NCBI GenBank assembly: GCA_921293015.1
Contig: OV121084.1
Span: forward strand, 26,784,946 to 26,848,945
DNA: 64,000 nucleotides
Origin: Phorcus lineatus
Taxonomy: Eukaryota > Mollusca > Gastropoda > Trochida > Trochidae
Direction of reading: 5' to 3'
The notes below the pieces were generated by a model, which ran no database searches, was not told the origin of the DNA, and saw only the letters and a program-made list of their open reading frames with translations. Positions 34,201 through 49,200 of this stretch are shown piece by piece. The position numbers were made by a program, and so were the translations under genes. Within the stretch, counting starts at the first letter, position 1. Each line of letters opens with the position of its first letter.

Positions 34201-37200
34201 AGGTTCGAATCAGAGATTTGATTTGAATTTCAGATTAATTCAGAGCAAAGCGTTTTCCGATGTTTCCAACCTACGTCTACAAAGGTATTCAAAGAGAGGG
34301 GTGGTGCTAAAAGCAGCAGCTAATGCAAGGGCAGTGGTCAAAAGTGAAATGAAAATGAACTCATTGATATATAGGTATACAAAGATCAATTTTAGAATTG
34401 TCATTCAATCAATGAATCCCTGTTGGCCTTAGTTACAGTCCGTTTTATGTCGTTTTTCTTCCAATGCAACGACCCTAGTCCTTTTACATACTTATTGGTC
34501 CTTTATTTAAATATAAACTTTACTTTAAAAAATTTATGAAATATATCACTCACGGTATTGGCAACGGTCCCCTGTGACAGTATCGGGACAGACACACTGG
34601 AAAGGGGGCGTCTCTCCTGGTTGAAGAGCACACTTACCCCCATGAGTTGGAGCGCAGGGGTTAGGATCACAGTAGTCTGGAAGGAAATACACACAATAGA
34701 AGATATGAAACCTGTTGACAAAGAACTTACAAGCTTACGTTAAAATATACTTAACATTTTCGTATCATAGTGACGATATAGTCCTATAGTCTGTCAACCT
34801 ACCTTTTGAAAAATATTGTTTTCAACTTACAATACAATTTACTGAAGCTTAAATGAGCTCATCATATAACTGTATATACTAAAACGGAGTTTAATTTCTA
34901 AAATTTAAGATTAAAGTATTAAAGATATTACTTAAAGAGGCGTATCTATCGGCTACACCCAGCCATATTGCTTTAAGGTGAGGTGAGTTGAGTTTGTGTT
35001 GAAGCCGCTTTCAAGATTATTTCACTTATATCGCGGCTGCTAGTATTATTGCAGGGAGAAAGCCCTCAAAACCATTGTGGCTATGTATTGCGGTGAAACC
35101 TGCGAGCATCGGCTGGAAATAGTGAACCATTGGTGACACTACGCTGAAATTCAGTGTAGCATTGCACCCAAACCTGACTGCGTGTAGAACAGTTCTCTAC
35201 TGCAGACAAAGTTGCCGAGCCCCTGGCGGGATTCGAACAACGGACCTCTTGATCCGAAGCCCAACGCGCTAACCACTGCGCAACCTTGTTGCTTTGAGAG
35301 AAAGTGACATTAAAAAAGGCGCTGTACTTTTACAATATTATAAAAATAAACTACATATATGGATATAATTTCCACAAATTAAAAAATTATATATGCTAAG
35401 ACTTATCAACGCCATGTAATTTCGTAGCAAGGCTTATCACGTTCGAATGACTTCACTTCTCAATAATGCTGATCATGTAATCACAGAATTTCACCACAAG
35501 AAATCTACATAGTTTCATTCGAAATATTGGGATCGAACCTGTGACCTGTTGATGTCTAACGAAGTGAACCATTAGACCGTCGATGACAGAAACAATCTTT
35601 CATGCCATTTATCATAAGATTCTTATTTTGCCCGGAGTGAAACAATGAGTTTCTGTATCATTTATTTTTATTGACATAAATTCATTTATTTTTATTGATA
35701 TAAATTAATTTTGAAAATCCAAAATTTCTTATTCTTTTTGCGTTTTGTTTTGAGTAACCCGTATGGTGTATGGTGTAGGTACGTATACGTATGTACAGGG
35801 AGGTAACGGTAACCTTTAGCTGCAGTCTTCAGAGTAAAACAACGCCTTTCCCCGAAAAAAATCTTTCCGGCAAGTTGTTCTTGTGGTCTGTGAGAAAAGA
35901 GATTAACGTATTAGTGTTCATGAAATAATGCATTGAATTAAAAATAAACGGAAAACTAACAGGGTCTTTCTAAGAAATTATCAAAACCTCAAGATCAAGC
36001 AATACAAGATGTATCAAAGTCTAAAATACTCATATTAAACATAATTTTGATAAATCGATTTAACACCAAATATACATGCTAGATTCAACGGTGGTACAAT
36101 GTAATTGTCAAAGGGTTCTGTACAAGGTTTTTAAAAACTTTTTATGGCATTAAGTTTTCAGAACGTGTAGTGATGTGATAATAACGCATACTGATCACTC
36201 TCTGGTGATAAAATGGCAGTAACGCAAGGTACATGTTTACGCCGTATTAGGCATTGTTACGATGTAAATTGTAATAAAACCTGAATTGTAATACTTGCAG
36301 CAAATTGTAATAACTCTTGACGTAAATTGTAATAAAAACGCAAATTGTAATAAAATTTGACGTAAATTGTAATACGCAAATTGTAATAAAAACTGACGTA
36401 AATTGTAATAATATCTTCTTGCGGTAAAATGTAATAAAGATTTACGTAAATTGTAATAACCGAATTATCATGGGGACCTTAAACTACCTCAAAATCTCCT
36501 TCACTTGAGCTTAGATTTTGCATTAACATATCAAGAAATATTCTTCAAGAAGTTTCAGCTTGATTCCTTTTACGCAAATACATACATATTTAGGGTTACA
36601 TAGTTACGCTTTTCTTTCTACATAGAAGGAAACGCTTTGTACCGTACTTGGTATGCTTCTAAATGTCCTAGGCAAGCTTTGATCGGATTTATTTTACAGC
36701 AAATGCAGACGCCTAATAAGGGCTTGAACCTGCTAACATTATATAGAAATTCATATATAAGAACAAAAATGGGAGTTGTACAAATTCTAGCAAACATTTA
36801 AGTTAATATATGGCGAGGGGGCTGGGGTAAGGGATATTTGACCAGCTATTATTATACATTCTTTTACATTATTTATTATTATATATCTCCAGCCATTGGT
36901 AGATGTTTTGCAGACAGTAGAAGATTATGAAAGAAAAGTCGGCCCATCTACATAGTAAGTTACAAAGGATCTGTATGCCACCCAGACAATTGCCACCCAA
37001 ACCAAATGAAATAAAAATATTTTGTTAACATTTATTTTTTCTATTAATTTCATGATGGCAGTAACTAATATCTAAATTGCTTACCAATTATGTCTATGTA
37101 TGATTCTATGTATTTGGGAGGATAACGAATTAAACACACAACTATGAGGTTTTATTTGTAACCAAATTCTTAAACTAAGTCAATGTAAAAGAACGTACTT

Positions 37201-40200
37201 TAAAACAATAAATGTTTTCTAGTAATACTGCATTAAATAAACAGTGACACGGCTGCATGTAGATGTAACCCTTATCTGACTCCCGTCATGTCCTTTAATC
37301 AAAGTACATTCTTTACGTTCAGTCTTATTCTACAATTTCATTAGACAGGCGTTAATTTATTGGAGTACCCCAAAATACATATTTTTATTCTATCATTAGC
37401 ACGCAACATTAAATATCCTCTCAAGATCGCTACGAGAAACAGGTTAGGGCCCTGTGAGTGTTTTGCGTATAGCAAGTTCGTATGGTTGTCACTTAGATTT
37501 GTTTACGTAACCCTTACGCTTACATGAGCAATAGCACGATTTTTAAAAGATGTATTTATTCAAATGTTCCCAATTAATCATTTGTTTATGCGAGATGTAT
37601 TTTCTTCAGAGGTTCAAACATCTCATTACTGAACTCTATTATCCGAAGTCGTAGAGGAAACAATAAGAAATAAACAAAAAACTACTGGCGGCCATTTTTG
37701 TGTGAACACCTTTTAATCAATTGAGGTATAGAAATTGGTTCGCATAGTTTAAACGATCATGTTACGTTCGTTTTAAAACTGCTTCTTTCATTAAAAGACA
37801 TTGTCTTGCAATTGTAAACATTCAAATAATTGAGCTTCTTTTCGAGCGATGACATACGTTATCAAGTATCACAATTGCATACGAAAAAATCCCAACTTCG
37901 CCAGCACTCGCCTTTTGTGTATTTATGTGAGTTGTAAGCCAAAGGCGCAAATATTACAAATCTTCATCTTAATATTGGATATCAATGATACGGACACATA
38001 CTTGATTAATGATATCTATTTAGAAGTATTGGTGTATTTTGGTGACTTTTTACTTTTAAAAGCTGTTAGTGCTATCTGAAAGAGAAAGATATACTATAAA
38101 ACAGATTTCTGTGCTACTGTGGCTGCATGTTCAAAGATTACATATATAATTTCATACAAAACCTCCCTTAACCTGCCATGATGGGTATGATTGTAATAAT
38201 ATACACAAAAGGACAATGAGCATATCCAAGACTGTCACGACGTACAAGAACCAATCTTAGAACAATTAGCATGTCTATGAGGGTGGTATATTGCATGTGC
38301 ATTGTATTGTTAATATTTCGTATACCTAGACTTGCTTCGTAAGGTAATGTCCAGGTCAAATTATCATAAACTACAGTTTCACTACAAGATTGATAATGAG
38401 TGAACGTTATAATACATTGAAAACCAAAATTATTAACAAAATGAAAGGAGTTGTACCCAAGGAAAATTGACGGGGAAAACGTGCTTTAGTCGGAAATACC
38501 TTTAAATGGCTAACAAAGACTCAAAGGCTCCGTATAGCTTAGGTTGTATTTCAAACCTATTGCCTCAACCATTAAAAACATATAGCACTGTCCATTTCAG
38601 ACAATCAACAAATTTACAATCGGACAATTACAAATTCATAATTGTTATTATGGCCATCACTCTACAGATATATTCTCTGTTTTATCAACTGGTACGAGTA
38701 GGGTTGTAAACTGGAATCGTGTAATGTTTTTACCCCACGCATAAATACTCAGAAAAGAGTACTAGTATAAATGAAGTACATTACATCCTTTTTTGTTTAA
38801 ATCACACCAAGATCATACGTATAATGTGTTGCATTATTTCGTTTAATTTATGATAGTGTACTGTAGGCCTTGGGTATTGAGTAGAGACTGAATGGATTAA
38901 TAGGGCAACTACAAACAATTTCAATACGTTCAACTTTTACATTTTAAGAGAGAAGTAAACAAACAGCTTTTAAAGATGATAGCGGTTTGTAACAAGATAC
39001 ACCAAACACAACCCCCTTGCTCTAACCCAATCTTCTCTCCAAATCGTAACCAAACTTTGGTGCTAACCAAAATACATGTAACATAAGGTGAGCCTCAAGC
39101 ATGAAAAGCAATTCAAGCCCGAGTATTATAATGATTATGAAGAAATGCCTATAATTTTTTAGTTTCGTGCGACAGACATGGAATTGGACTCATTTAGAAG
39201 TTCATTACCCCATTCTTTTCACTATACATGTATTAGCATTATGCCATAGCGCAAAACAGGGTAAACAGGGTCACCACCCTAAAAATGTAACCCTTCTATG
39301 TCCTTAGTTTTTGAGGTTGGACAGGGATATTTACATGTATTACTTCTTATCCTAAAAATATAACATTTTCATAACTTTACTTTGTCCTTGAATATATTGT
39401 CAAAGCAGGTTTGAGGGTTGACACCCTGCAACTACCTATTTGAACGTGAACAATATAGTAAATGATCTCCTTTTATTCATATTAGTTAGGAAGTGATAGA
39501 TAATACAATTCATGCAAAACGATTTTAAAACCATTAGTAGAATAGATAACTCCACTTGGTCGGAAAAATTCAAATGATGAAAAAAAACCACATTTATATG
39601 AAAACAGTAACTTTGTTTGTAAAATTGGATGGAAAAAACGTAGTTACCTATAACAATCCATCCCATCTTTCACAAGATCCTGTTTTCATGTAAAACGCTA
39701 AAAATTTGTAAACCAATGATCATGATTCATAAAGCCCTCATTCAGTAAGTCAATATTTTATTGGTAAACAACAAGACAGAAATAAACATAAGAAAAGTAT
39801 TTCATTATTTTTCGTCTTTCCTATTACTAATCTCTCTGTGTGTTTCTGTCCCTCTATCAATTTGCAAGTGAATCAGTTTGTCTATCTTCATTTGTCACAA
39901 CTTTTTCTACTTGACTTGTTGCAGTAAAACGCTAATGAACATTCCAACGGTTTTATTTTGTCTTTCATAATTATTAACCAAAAAACCCTTTTAAATTCGT
40001 ATTTTGAGAAATGCAATCGGTTATTACAAATTACGTAAAAAGTTATTACATTTTACCGCAAGTAGAGATTATTACAATTTACGTCAATTTTTGTTACAAT
40101 TTGCGTATTACAATTTACGTCAGGTTTCATTACAATTTACGTTTTTATTACAATTTACATCAAGAGTTATTACAATTTGCTGCAAGTGTTACAATTCACG

Positions 40201-43200
40201 TTTTATTACAATTTACGTCGTAACAGGCATATCCACTTGAAAAGGGATACAAACTGAGCTAAATTGATTTACAAACGAAATGTCAGCACATTTTCAACAG
40301 AATGAAAAATGCTGCTGCCCGAGAAAGACGACTATGAATGTTTCGACAAATAGACACAAGTTATGAGTAATCAAAGCAATAAACTTTTATTTTCATGTCA
40401 ATTCAAATATACTTAGGATCGTAAAATAGCTTTTTCACAGTGCTAGAATTTTTAGCACGTCAGTTTTGAAGTCACAAACTGTAGAAATGTAAGTTAATAA
40501 AAAATGTTATCGACTTATATAACCTACTTGGAACGAATGTATTAACCAGTTATGTCAGACGCCATTAACAATTAACTCAAAACGTCATTTTTGACTCTCC
40601 TATCTCGTCTAGTCATTGATATTCCAAAACAATGATTTCCTCAAAAGCGTGTTTTTTTGGAAACACGTTCACAATATAAGATATGATGGAACTGTATTTC
40701 AATTGCATGCCCCACTCATGGATTAAAATATCTCGTGTACTGTATGGTGACCCTTTTTGTCATTGGGTTTTTAACCATAAGGAAACAAACCCTGCTTGGA
40801 GGCAGACTTCATGGGCTCCTGTTGTTGGGGGATTAAACAAAACGTCCGTTTCACACGTCGATTTATTTGTCAAACTTCTAAAAACAATGGCGGACGTGCT
40901 TCCAGAAAACAAAGTGCTGTAACGTAAAAAAATGAATTTGGGTTCATGCGTTCCACTCGCGCTTAAGAGTTTTGAAATTGAACGATAACCAATCATTCAA
41001 TCATTTGTTTTTAAAAGGAAAAAAATTATCAAATATTACTTTAATTGTTATTGACATGTTGAATCATTGAAAAACGAACTTAAATGTGATAACTTTCTTC
41101 AATTACGAACTTTGAACAGAGAGGACATCACTTTAATTCTAATATAGTGATAACATATTTTGATTATGTACATAAATGAACCTAATAAATAAAAAAAATT
41201 AACATCTAATCTTCGGTATTTTAAAAGCTTTTTTGAAACATTTGTTTTGAAACCGACGCAGTTAGTATCTTTGCAGCCGAACATTCTTACCAATTCTTTG
41301 TAAATAGATTTAAGTCCGTTGTTATGAGTAGGTGACAGGGTGTGCCCTGTATGCAGTTTATTATGCTGTGGTCTGGAGGTGTTGGTGCTTTAAATCTCGG
41401 AATCTGCAATTGGAAAATCAGGAGATACTTATACGGTAATTCTAAATCAGAAGCATATCGGATTTCAATAGCTCTAAAATTGATTTAAAATCGAACGCGG
41501 TTGCGTCCTGAATAATTTTTACAATTTCTATAACTTGACATCAGTATTGAGACATTGATGTTGTAAAAAATATTTGAGGCAAGTTCATTCTGTAATTAGC
41601 ATTTTATTGGTTTCATATTCTGACCTCACCAGGCCCAACGTTATATCAATGAATGCGAACCTTCAGGAAATGTAAACTGTCGGTTGTTTTGGCCGGATTT
41701 GACAGCGTTAAGTATTTGCATACTTCGAATAAGTTGGATTTTTCTACTGTGACATGTAAATCACAATAATGGTTTCTAATGTATAAATGCCCGAAGCACA
41801 AGTATTTCGAGAATGTTGTTGCCAGGCAACTAGTGACATCTTGAAAGTAAACAGAGCACTGTATAACCTGATTATACGACCTCTGATTTTTCACAGCAGC
41901 CAAGCAGTATTGCGTATTTCGCACAGTTATGGTAGAATGGTATGTCATCTCCGAGCCTTAGGAAAGGCGCGGAGACGCCGTGCCACTGACTGACATACAT
42001 GTAAACGTCTCACAAGACTTTGTTGGAGAACTTGTAAATGATATAGGGTCTGTCAACTCTGAGGAGAATAGCCCTAAAGAATTATTATATTTCTAATATA
42101 TCATAACCTAGCAATGTAGGTACAGGCGTTGTCACCTGAAAGAACAGCTGACCAACTTTTCCAAACGAGTATCCAGAGTACATGCTCTTGTGAAACGTAA
42201 GATGTGAGTTTACTTAAACTCGTTATTCAAACCAAATGTGGCGCCTTCAGGAATAAAGTTCGATACCGACAGGGGGTCAATGAATCAAACCCCTAACTCA
42301 ACATAATGGTGCTTTTTGACTCCACATAATGGTGCTCTGAAAATCTGTCTATGTGCCTCCAGGCCTAAAAAATCGACACTTTGATATAATAAGAAACAGC
42401 GTTTGCTTGTTAAATGGTTTTATTTTAAAATAATGAAACAGAATAATATTCCTACCTCAAATTTACTGTGGGGATTATCTGAAACGAAAAGAAAACTCAT
42501 ATGGCAATTGAGTAGTATTTTACGGATAAATTACCAAGAGTATCCTTCACTGAAATAGTTGACCACAAAGCTATGCAGTGGTAAACCAAAATCCACTAAC
42601 ATCAATTGAGCATTTGAAATATTCTAGAAAACTAAAGAATTAATAATGACTGAAATGATAAATGATAAAATTAGAAGTTTTAAAAAATATAATAAAAAAA
42701 CCGAGATTTCGCCATCGACCTAAATTCAAGGTATCTAACCTCTTCATTCACTTGCCTAGGCTTATATCTTATTTACTTATAGAGTCTATAAGTAACAGGT
42801 TAAGATATGACTTACACGTAAAAGTTGTGACGTTTACTTTGTAGCACAAAGTGTCCGTCTCCAAACTGAAAAGGAAATGCACCTATAGTATCAGGAAATC
42901 ATAGTCTTTGATAACAACCCTTTAACTATACAATATGACTATGAATCTGATGTCAGGCCAAAAACACAGGTGCCAGACTCTTATTTGTTTTGATATACAA
43001 GTAAGTTTTATTACCTGATAACAAAACATATAAATGGCACGACAAAGCCCTCTTGGATCTCACCCCTGCCCGGAATAGTTTCTTGAATCAAATGCCATTT
43101 CTCACGTTCGTAGACTGATCCCGGTTTCAATTTCCGGGGCAGGGTGACATCAAAGATTGCTACCCTTTGGTCCTACATGTACCTTCATTATGTGTTATAC

Positions 43201-46200
43201 AGATGGTTAAGAATACTTATATGTATACAAAAAAGCTGAAGCCTGTGCTCAAAAGTGATACAAAGGGAATCAAATCCGTAGGGTCTTCTATAATTGAATA
43301 TTTCAATAACTGTCGATATATATGATTTAATATATAGATTTGAAGAACAGTAATGTCTAAGTTGTCTCCCGCCATAAAATAGTAGGCCTGTTGATATAAT
43401 CTACTTGTGAAGTAATGAAGTTAGCGGTGTCAGCATACCATTAGCCTGGAAGCAATATTTGAATAGGATTTCCTCTGTGAAGATTGACCTCATTTGGCCT
43501 AACCCTTAATTTGCTTACAGTTAACAAAAATTATTCACCACTGCTAATCATGCTTTGGTTTTGGGCAATTCTATTCCTAGATTAGGGTTGATGCGAGGGC
43601 GTAGGCGAGGTTATCTAATGAGACCATGTCTGTGTAGAAACGCAAGGTAAAGTGTAACACACACGATATACTATAAATGATTGAATGATAAAATTTCATA
43701 CCTTCCTGAATTCACACAAAGAGTTTCCAGTCCTATTTTGGTTGGATGTATTTTCACCAAGGATTTAAGCGCATTTGTCCTAGGATCAAGTGTCGAATAA
43801 AGCACCGTGCCATTCACACCAGGGGAATGGATACCAACTTTAATATCTTGTGTTCTGTAATATTTAACATTGATCATGTTATGTTTCATGTACAAATTCT
43901 TAAAGTAAAGCAATGGCAAAACGCGAAAGTTTCCCTTACAATAAAATCAGTAGAATAGGAAAATGAAAAGGAACTTTCGGGAAAATATAAGCTATTTTAG
44001 GACTAAATATTTCTTTGACAAAAGCCCATATTTCCGCGCCTTTGAAAGCTAAACACTATCCTTTAGTTGATTGGTCAGACAAAGATCTTCAAAAACCATG
44101 TTAACATGAACTTAAAGCTATATGGACTTTTCCGTCACATAACGTTATACGTAAGTAAGATGAAAACAAGACTGATAAAACACTCAAGTTCTTGAGAATT
44201 AATCAAATTTATGAATTTTATGCCAAAGTAATTGTTACAATGTTTTCAGTCCCCTTTAATAAGCTGTCTTTAAAATGATTCATTGAACCAATAAAAAGAC
44301 TCATGGACGACGGACGAATGTCCTGCTTTAAGTCTTTTGAACCAATATTTACATAACTTACCTAGTCGAAATCATTCTTATTTTGTTGCCAAAGCATTGA
44401 CATTTAGCTTACCCATTGGTCTGTTTCTTTGAATACACGGCTATCACGCAATCTCTATTTACAAGACACTCAAGTTCAGCTCCATTCGGTAAACTTGGAA
44501 TCATAAACGGATTCTGAATAAACAAGATAAACAAATATTATCATAACTGAATATTTGGGATGAAATCTGTGTTACGTAGAGCAGCAATAATATATTTCAT
44601 TTTAATGAGATTAGAAATCTATGGAATCTTTAAATGTAAAAAACAATTATACCAACTACCATTTAAGAAAAAAGGACTAGTATCGTTATCATGTAATTTT
44701 TTTCTACTTCATAGGTTCACCAGCCCATGATAATAGGCAAATAATTGACAATGACGGGTCGAAATAATGGGATTTATAAAAAAAATAATCAAAGAACAGT
44801 TTATATCAGAGATGACAATAAACATACACATTATGGTATCGTACGAGCATTCAGCTGTGGCATACATAAGAACAGCAAACTTTTTTTGATAAAATGTTTT
44901 TATTGTAAAAACCACGAGGTTTCGAAATATATAACATCCATTATCAGCTGATGAAGGGGTAAACTAATGCGTATACTATGAAATGTTGTGATTTTCACAA
45001 AAAGATGTTATCAAGAAATGATTTGGCATATGATCTTTTCATAATCATACTTACATATTTTGTACCACTTATGCCACTATTCACTGGAGAGGCGAAATTG
45101 GAATCTAAAAAAAGAAGCCTATCTTAAAGTATAGGACAAACGTTGCGCCTAGGTCATAATCTAAAGGTAAGCATGTCTAACGGCAAGAATGGTCTTGGAA
45201 ACAATTTCATTTTTGGCGCCAAACATAACTAAAGGAAGATATTTTATACAAGCAATAAATCTCAAAAAGTACTCTGATACTCTAGATCCCGCTCCCTCAT
45301 TAAAGATGTGCAAGAAAACGATAATCACACTTTCAACCAAACTGTAACCAGTTGTACAGTTTATAGTAATGTTGAAAAGGAGGGCTTGTTCATCGCAATA
45401 TTTATCATATTAGGTCTTGGGCAATTAATTTGTTAACATAACGAAACTAATGTCAACAAGGAAGCATTTTACTTTCACAATCTGTTCCTGAATATCCAAG
45501 TGGGCATTTGCAAACTCCTTTCCCTCCATCCACAATGCAGATACCACCATTCCTGCAACTCACACCTTGGCACTTGTTGTCAACTGAAAGGTAAAATGAA
45601 GCGCTAACTCCAAGGGCAATCTGATTGAAATATAATCATTGATTTGTTGCCTGTCGATGGCCAAACAGGAAAAGGTAATAAAACCAAAGTGTTGTACTGA
45701 CTGTGTATTAACAAATTCTATTCTATTCTAGATATCTTAGAGAAAGGCAATGTGATTGACACTGGAGGAGACGCGATCTTTGTGAACCATGTAGATTTCT
45801 CGTTGCCAGCTTTCTTTAGAACATTGGACATAGGATAAACGATAGATCATGAAGGAAACTCCCCCGCTGTTAGGTTGGATACCATAAATACATACAAACC
45901 ATAATTACACTTTGAGCATACTATAAACCGAACAAACAGCTATTATTTGACAAGGAATACCACGAGCAAGAGTTTGCTGAAGGATTCGTTAAGGACTTGT
46001 CAACCAGACATTCTTAACCTTAACTACAACTTAATAAGAAAAGCCTAACTTGCAAACGGTTCTGCATTGTTCTCTTTTCAGGAGGGGGAAACTCAGTTTG
46101 CCAATATGGCGTTACACATTTACATGGATGCCTTCGGCCGACCATTGGTTTGACTCCTACCTGAAGACAACGTTTGCTTGATAGATGGTGTTACGAATGA

Positions 46201-49200
46201 GTATTATAAAGTGGACAATGACATTTCCAGTGTAAACATAACCTCCGCTCTGAATAGGGGGGCAAAGTATAGGAGCAGCTTTTTGTTGGCATTCGTCATG
46301 GCGGTTGTGATGAGAAGTCACTTAATATTTCAGCTCTTATTCATGTCACAAGTCTAAGGGGGATCACATTCCTAAGCGCGGGAAACTGCTAGCTCGTATA
46401 TGTAAGATGTGTAGATATATGGACATTGAATTTGAAAAGTGCACAGAGACCAGAAAACATTATTGTATACAAGTTGACTGCTCTATCTACATAAATATTT
46501 ATCAACCACAAAGGGTTCTTATTTATATTTTTTCGAGGGTTGATAATCTTAACCCAACTATATTAATGTTACTTTTCTCCTCTCTACTGAGGAAAAGTTA
46601 ATGAGATAGTCTAAGTACATTTACAAAGTTCTATCACCCATACAGAAAACTGTCATTTTCGGGAAATAATTTTAAAGCTATGACGTTGTCCTCTGTGATT
46701 AATGATCGAAGATGACAGTTTATTAAACATATTCCATATGCTTACTTGTTTGACACTGATGTCCAGAATATCCACTGAAGCAGTCACACTCGAATTTCTC
46801 ATCTAGATCCTTGCAAACTCCGTGGATACCACACACTCCAAGTTTACAGTCAATTGTACCTGTACAAAGTTATATCAGTGTAAAAAAACTCCCAAAAATA
46901 TGACATCCTAAGTAATAGCCTCGACATATAACTAGATGATAACCTATCCCAAAAAAAAAATTTCAAAACTTAGAAAATATTCTGTTATTCTTATTTCTGT
47001 TATTTAATGTTTACAGAAGCTGCATGAACAGATGCCTCGCGTGGCTCTACGCTTGTGAATCGAACAATTGTCATTGACATACTGAATTTTATCATATTGT
47101 TACGAGAATGTGAGTGTCAAAAAGTTCAACATTGTTGTAGTGTTACAATTGGTCAAGTATTTTCTTGTTTTTTTAACCCTATTATTAGTTCCAGACTGTA
47201 ATTCGGTACAGAACATTCCATCTTTACCTTTCTGTCTAGAAAGTTTTCCCTGTTCGAAATATTTCTAGACTGCTTTCAGATCTTTCTGGAATTGGAAATA
47301 CAAGGAGCCTCATCTAGGAATTGTCGTAATGGCTCACCAACTGTCCATTGACCAAACATTTTGTATTGTATTTGTTCACTTGTATACCTTATAAAAACTA
47401 TGTTACGCTTGGCTGAACCCAGAAAAATAGGACTTACATGAAGAACCTGAGCAAGGGGCAGCTTGGGGATAGATTGCAATGTGAAAAGCATGCAGTGCAA
47501 GTTAATAGAGCTGAACTTAAGGTTACACTAAGATTGAATTGTTGTTTAGAGAGCTATGGTATAATATAAAATGTTTATTGTAAAATAATGATTTAAAATG
47601 GTTAGATTTACTTTATTTAATGAGAAAGTATTTCTCATTAAAAGATCACAAACAACTATATACATTTCAAATGTTTATTAATAGAATTCAATACAATTCA
47701 AATTATTGACTCTACCACATTAGCTCCATCTTGTAATCTGTCATCTCGTTCTCAGCATAGTCTGCAAATTGTTGACGATAGATGTGGTGATTCTCAATAA
47801 TCGTACGAAGCTCCTTGATTTATAATATGAATAGGTTGGGCCCTAAGACTGAGCCTTGAGGAACACCACAGTCAAGATTAGCTGTCTCTGAATGGTTACC
47901 GTCAATGACAAGAGACTGATAACAACATATAGGATTGGAACCAGTTCCATGCATCACCATCAATCCAGAAATCGTTTCGAAGACGAAGAACCAGGCTTTC
48001 ATGATCTATAGTGTCAAATGCTGAGCTTAGATCCAAAAGAATTCATATGCTAGCACAGTTGTTGTCCACACCAAGACTAAGATGGTTGAATGCAGTGTCA
48101 GTGCTGTGATTTCTCTGGTAGGCAGATTGATAGGCATCACATAGAAAATGTCTAGAAAGATGTTCACTAAGTCGTCTATTTACTTATACTGCACGCTCAA
48201 TGAGCTCAATGAGGTGATACGAGAGATTTGAAACCGGTCTTTTTAGTTCTGAAACTCCTCTGTAACCAGATTGGGGTTCTTCAGAGGAGAACTGACGATG
48301 GCCGACTTAATGGACGCAGGTATTTGTCCTGATCTAAGACTGGTATTAATGATGTTAGTGAAGAGATGATCTAAAACCTCCGGGGTTGGAACAGGATCTA
48401 ATAAACATGGTGTAGGCTTTGAATTTCTAATGAGTTTCAAGACTTCTTCATGCTGAATTCCTTGAACATTGGTGAGAGGCTCTTGCTGTAGAGTGTACAT
48501 GATTGGAGGAATCAAAATCCGTACTGGCTTGGAGCATAGGGGCGCGTATCTTTGCTATCTTGTCCAAGGAGAACTGATTAAATATTTCAACCAAGTCATG
48601 CCGTGAGAATGCTGACATGAATCCTTGCCAAAAAGACGATCCATAATCTCGTATAATCATTTAGGGTTGGTAGTGCTGTTCTGAATCTTAACATAGGGAA
48701 ACTTATCTTTGGCTCGTTTTACTTCTATTATGATCTAATTTTTCGCTGCAAGGAACATCTGCCTGTGTATCTCTATGCGCGATCCTCTCCATATTCTCTC
48801 TGCCTGTCGCCGATGCATTTTCGCAGCAACGACATTTTGTGACGAAGTGCGATCTGGTATATTTCGGACCTTCCCGGGTGTGTGTTTGTTTTTGGAGGCT
48901 GCGATTAACCTTGAGTGGATTAATTGGATAAACAAGATAATCTAAATAAAATCTAATATATAATTATTATTATAATCTTATAATATAATCTTCATAATTT
49001 TTTTTTACCTATTTCACAGTTTTTGCCAACATGCCCAGTGCCGGCACAGTCACATGAGTAACGCGTTCGGCTTCGAGTGCATTTTCCATTGTTCAGGCAG
49101 GGTCCACTTGCGCAGAAATCGATCTCTGAAAACAGAAGTAGAAAAACAGATTTCAATACAAGGATTCGTATTCGTATGGAATAACATGAAACGATAAGTG

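Noticed and set aside
35861-35900. Possible missing C exon of module 3 near 35880
   Set aside because: There is a good acceptor-like CACAG, but the frame lacks the Cys and the strand motif, and no fitting donor follows.
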